From positions 1-6,819 of the forward strand of contig JAPKMV010000184.1 of NCBI GenBank assembly GCA_026645635.1: DNA of 6,819 nucleotides, read 5' to 3'. The stretch comes from Caldilineaceae bacterium (lineage in GTDB: Bacteria; Chloroflexota; Anaerolineae; Caldilineales; Caldilineaceae). A program made the position numbers and the translations under genes. How positions within the stretch are numbered: the stretch's first letter is position 1; each line of letters opens with the position of its first letter. The notes beneath the pieces were generated by a model. That model made no database searches. It worked only from the letters and a program-made list of their open reading frames with translations, and was not told the origin of the DNA. Below, piece after piece: positions 6,680 to 6,819 of this stretch.

Positions 6680-6737
6680 GAGGGTGAGGGGGTGATGGCT
6701 TCACCCTCTCACCCTCTCACCCCCTCACCCTCTCACC
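6678..6737. repeat. 8-bp tandem repeat forming a strong hairpin after the operon (possible transcript end)
   Basis: TCACCCTC-type units run 4.6 times at 6701-6737 (the third copy is TCACCCCC), and two units in inverse orientation lie at 6680-6695. The left arm 6678-6695 pairs perfectly over 18 bp with 6717-6734 (21-base loop). It also pairs with 6701-6718 (5-base loop TGGCT), with a single G-U pair, so two exclusive hairpins are possible. The left arm starts inside the TGA stop codon. There is no T-tract, so rho-independent termination is doubtful; protection of the mRNA 3' end is equally plausible. Read on the minus strand, the repeat fits a G-quadruplex motif. Confidence -1.
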
Positions 6738-6819
6738 AATCGCGCGGAACCAGCAACGCCGATGCAACGTACTTTGGCGTGTAGGTTGTTTCAAGGCAAA
6801 ATAGTCAAGCAACGCCCCC
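6738..6819. other. Non-coding end of window
   Basis: No coding sequence, promoter or terminator can be supported in these 82 bases. AGCAACGCC occurs twice (6752-6760 and 6808-6816), 56 bp apart, which is too little to call a repeat array. Confidence -1.

Noticed and set aside
4783..6687. Plus-strand 634-codon frame overlapping the flavoprotein in another frame
   Set aside because: Arg/Pro/Gly/Ala-rich shadow of a well-recognised protein.
6752..6816. Repeated AGCAACGCC near the window end as start of a CRISPR or repeat array
   Set aside because: Only two 9-base copies 56 bp apart, with no longer repeat or regular spacing visible.

Overview
The window is GC-rich DNA whose coding parts are strongly third-position G/C, probably from a free-living bacterium. 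The secreted choice-of-anchor A / SdrD-B-like protein, the 'CCACAAAGACACGAA' type intergenic inverted repeat and the 'TCACCCTC' short tandem repeat are all things I associate with Chloroflexota (Caldilineae/Anaerolineae-like) genomes. That assignment is an impression only, because no marker gene is present.

Layout. (1) Positions 1-1696, minus strand: the N-terminal about 565 residues of a secreted surface protein. It has a signal peptide, a choice-of-anchor A adhesive domain, an SdrD B-like domain and the start of a further beta-rich domain; the C-terminus lies outside the window. (2) Positions 1697-2096: a 400-base divergent intergenic region, less GC-rich than its surroundings. It carries a plausible promoter with a perfect palindrome between its -35 and -10 boxes, a second palindrome at the expected transcription start, an 11-bp-period tandem repeat and a further small inverted repeat. 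(3) Positions 2097-3626, plus strand: an ALDH7-family (antiquitin / aminoadipate-semialdehyde) dehydrogenase with all catalytic residues. (4) Positions 3627-3751: a spacer almost filled by a 28-bp near-perfect inverted repeat. (5) Positions 3752-6679, plus strand: a 975-residue YdiJ-like FAD/iron-sulfur D-2-hydroxyacid dehydrogenase with a complete D2HGDH-type active site. (6) Positions 6678-6819: a GC-rich hairpin built from an 8-bp tandem repeat, also a G-quadruplex motif on the minus strand, then about 80 bases without a recognisable feature.

How the genes may work together. The two plus-strand genes look like one operon. ALDH7 enzymes make 2-aminoadipate from its semialdehyde. In the bacterial lysine route, aminoadipate goes to 2-oxoadipate, then D-2-hydroxyglutarate, then 2-oxoglutarate, and the last step can be done by a YdiJ-type flavoprotein. 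The pair therefore fits the two oxidative ends of aminoadipate-type lysine breakdown; the aminotransferase and the HglS-type decarboxylase would have to be encoded elsewhere. This is inference from family identity and adjacency. I see no defence system, CRISPR array, transposase or RNA gene, and no clearly new biological system. The most unusual parts are the structured non-coding stretches.
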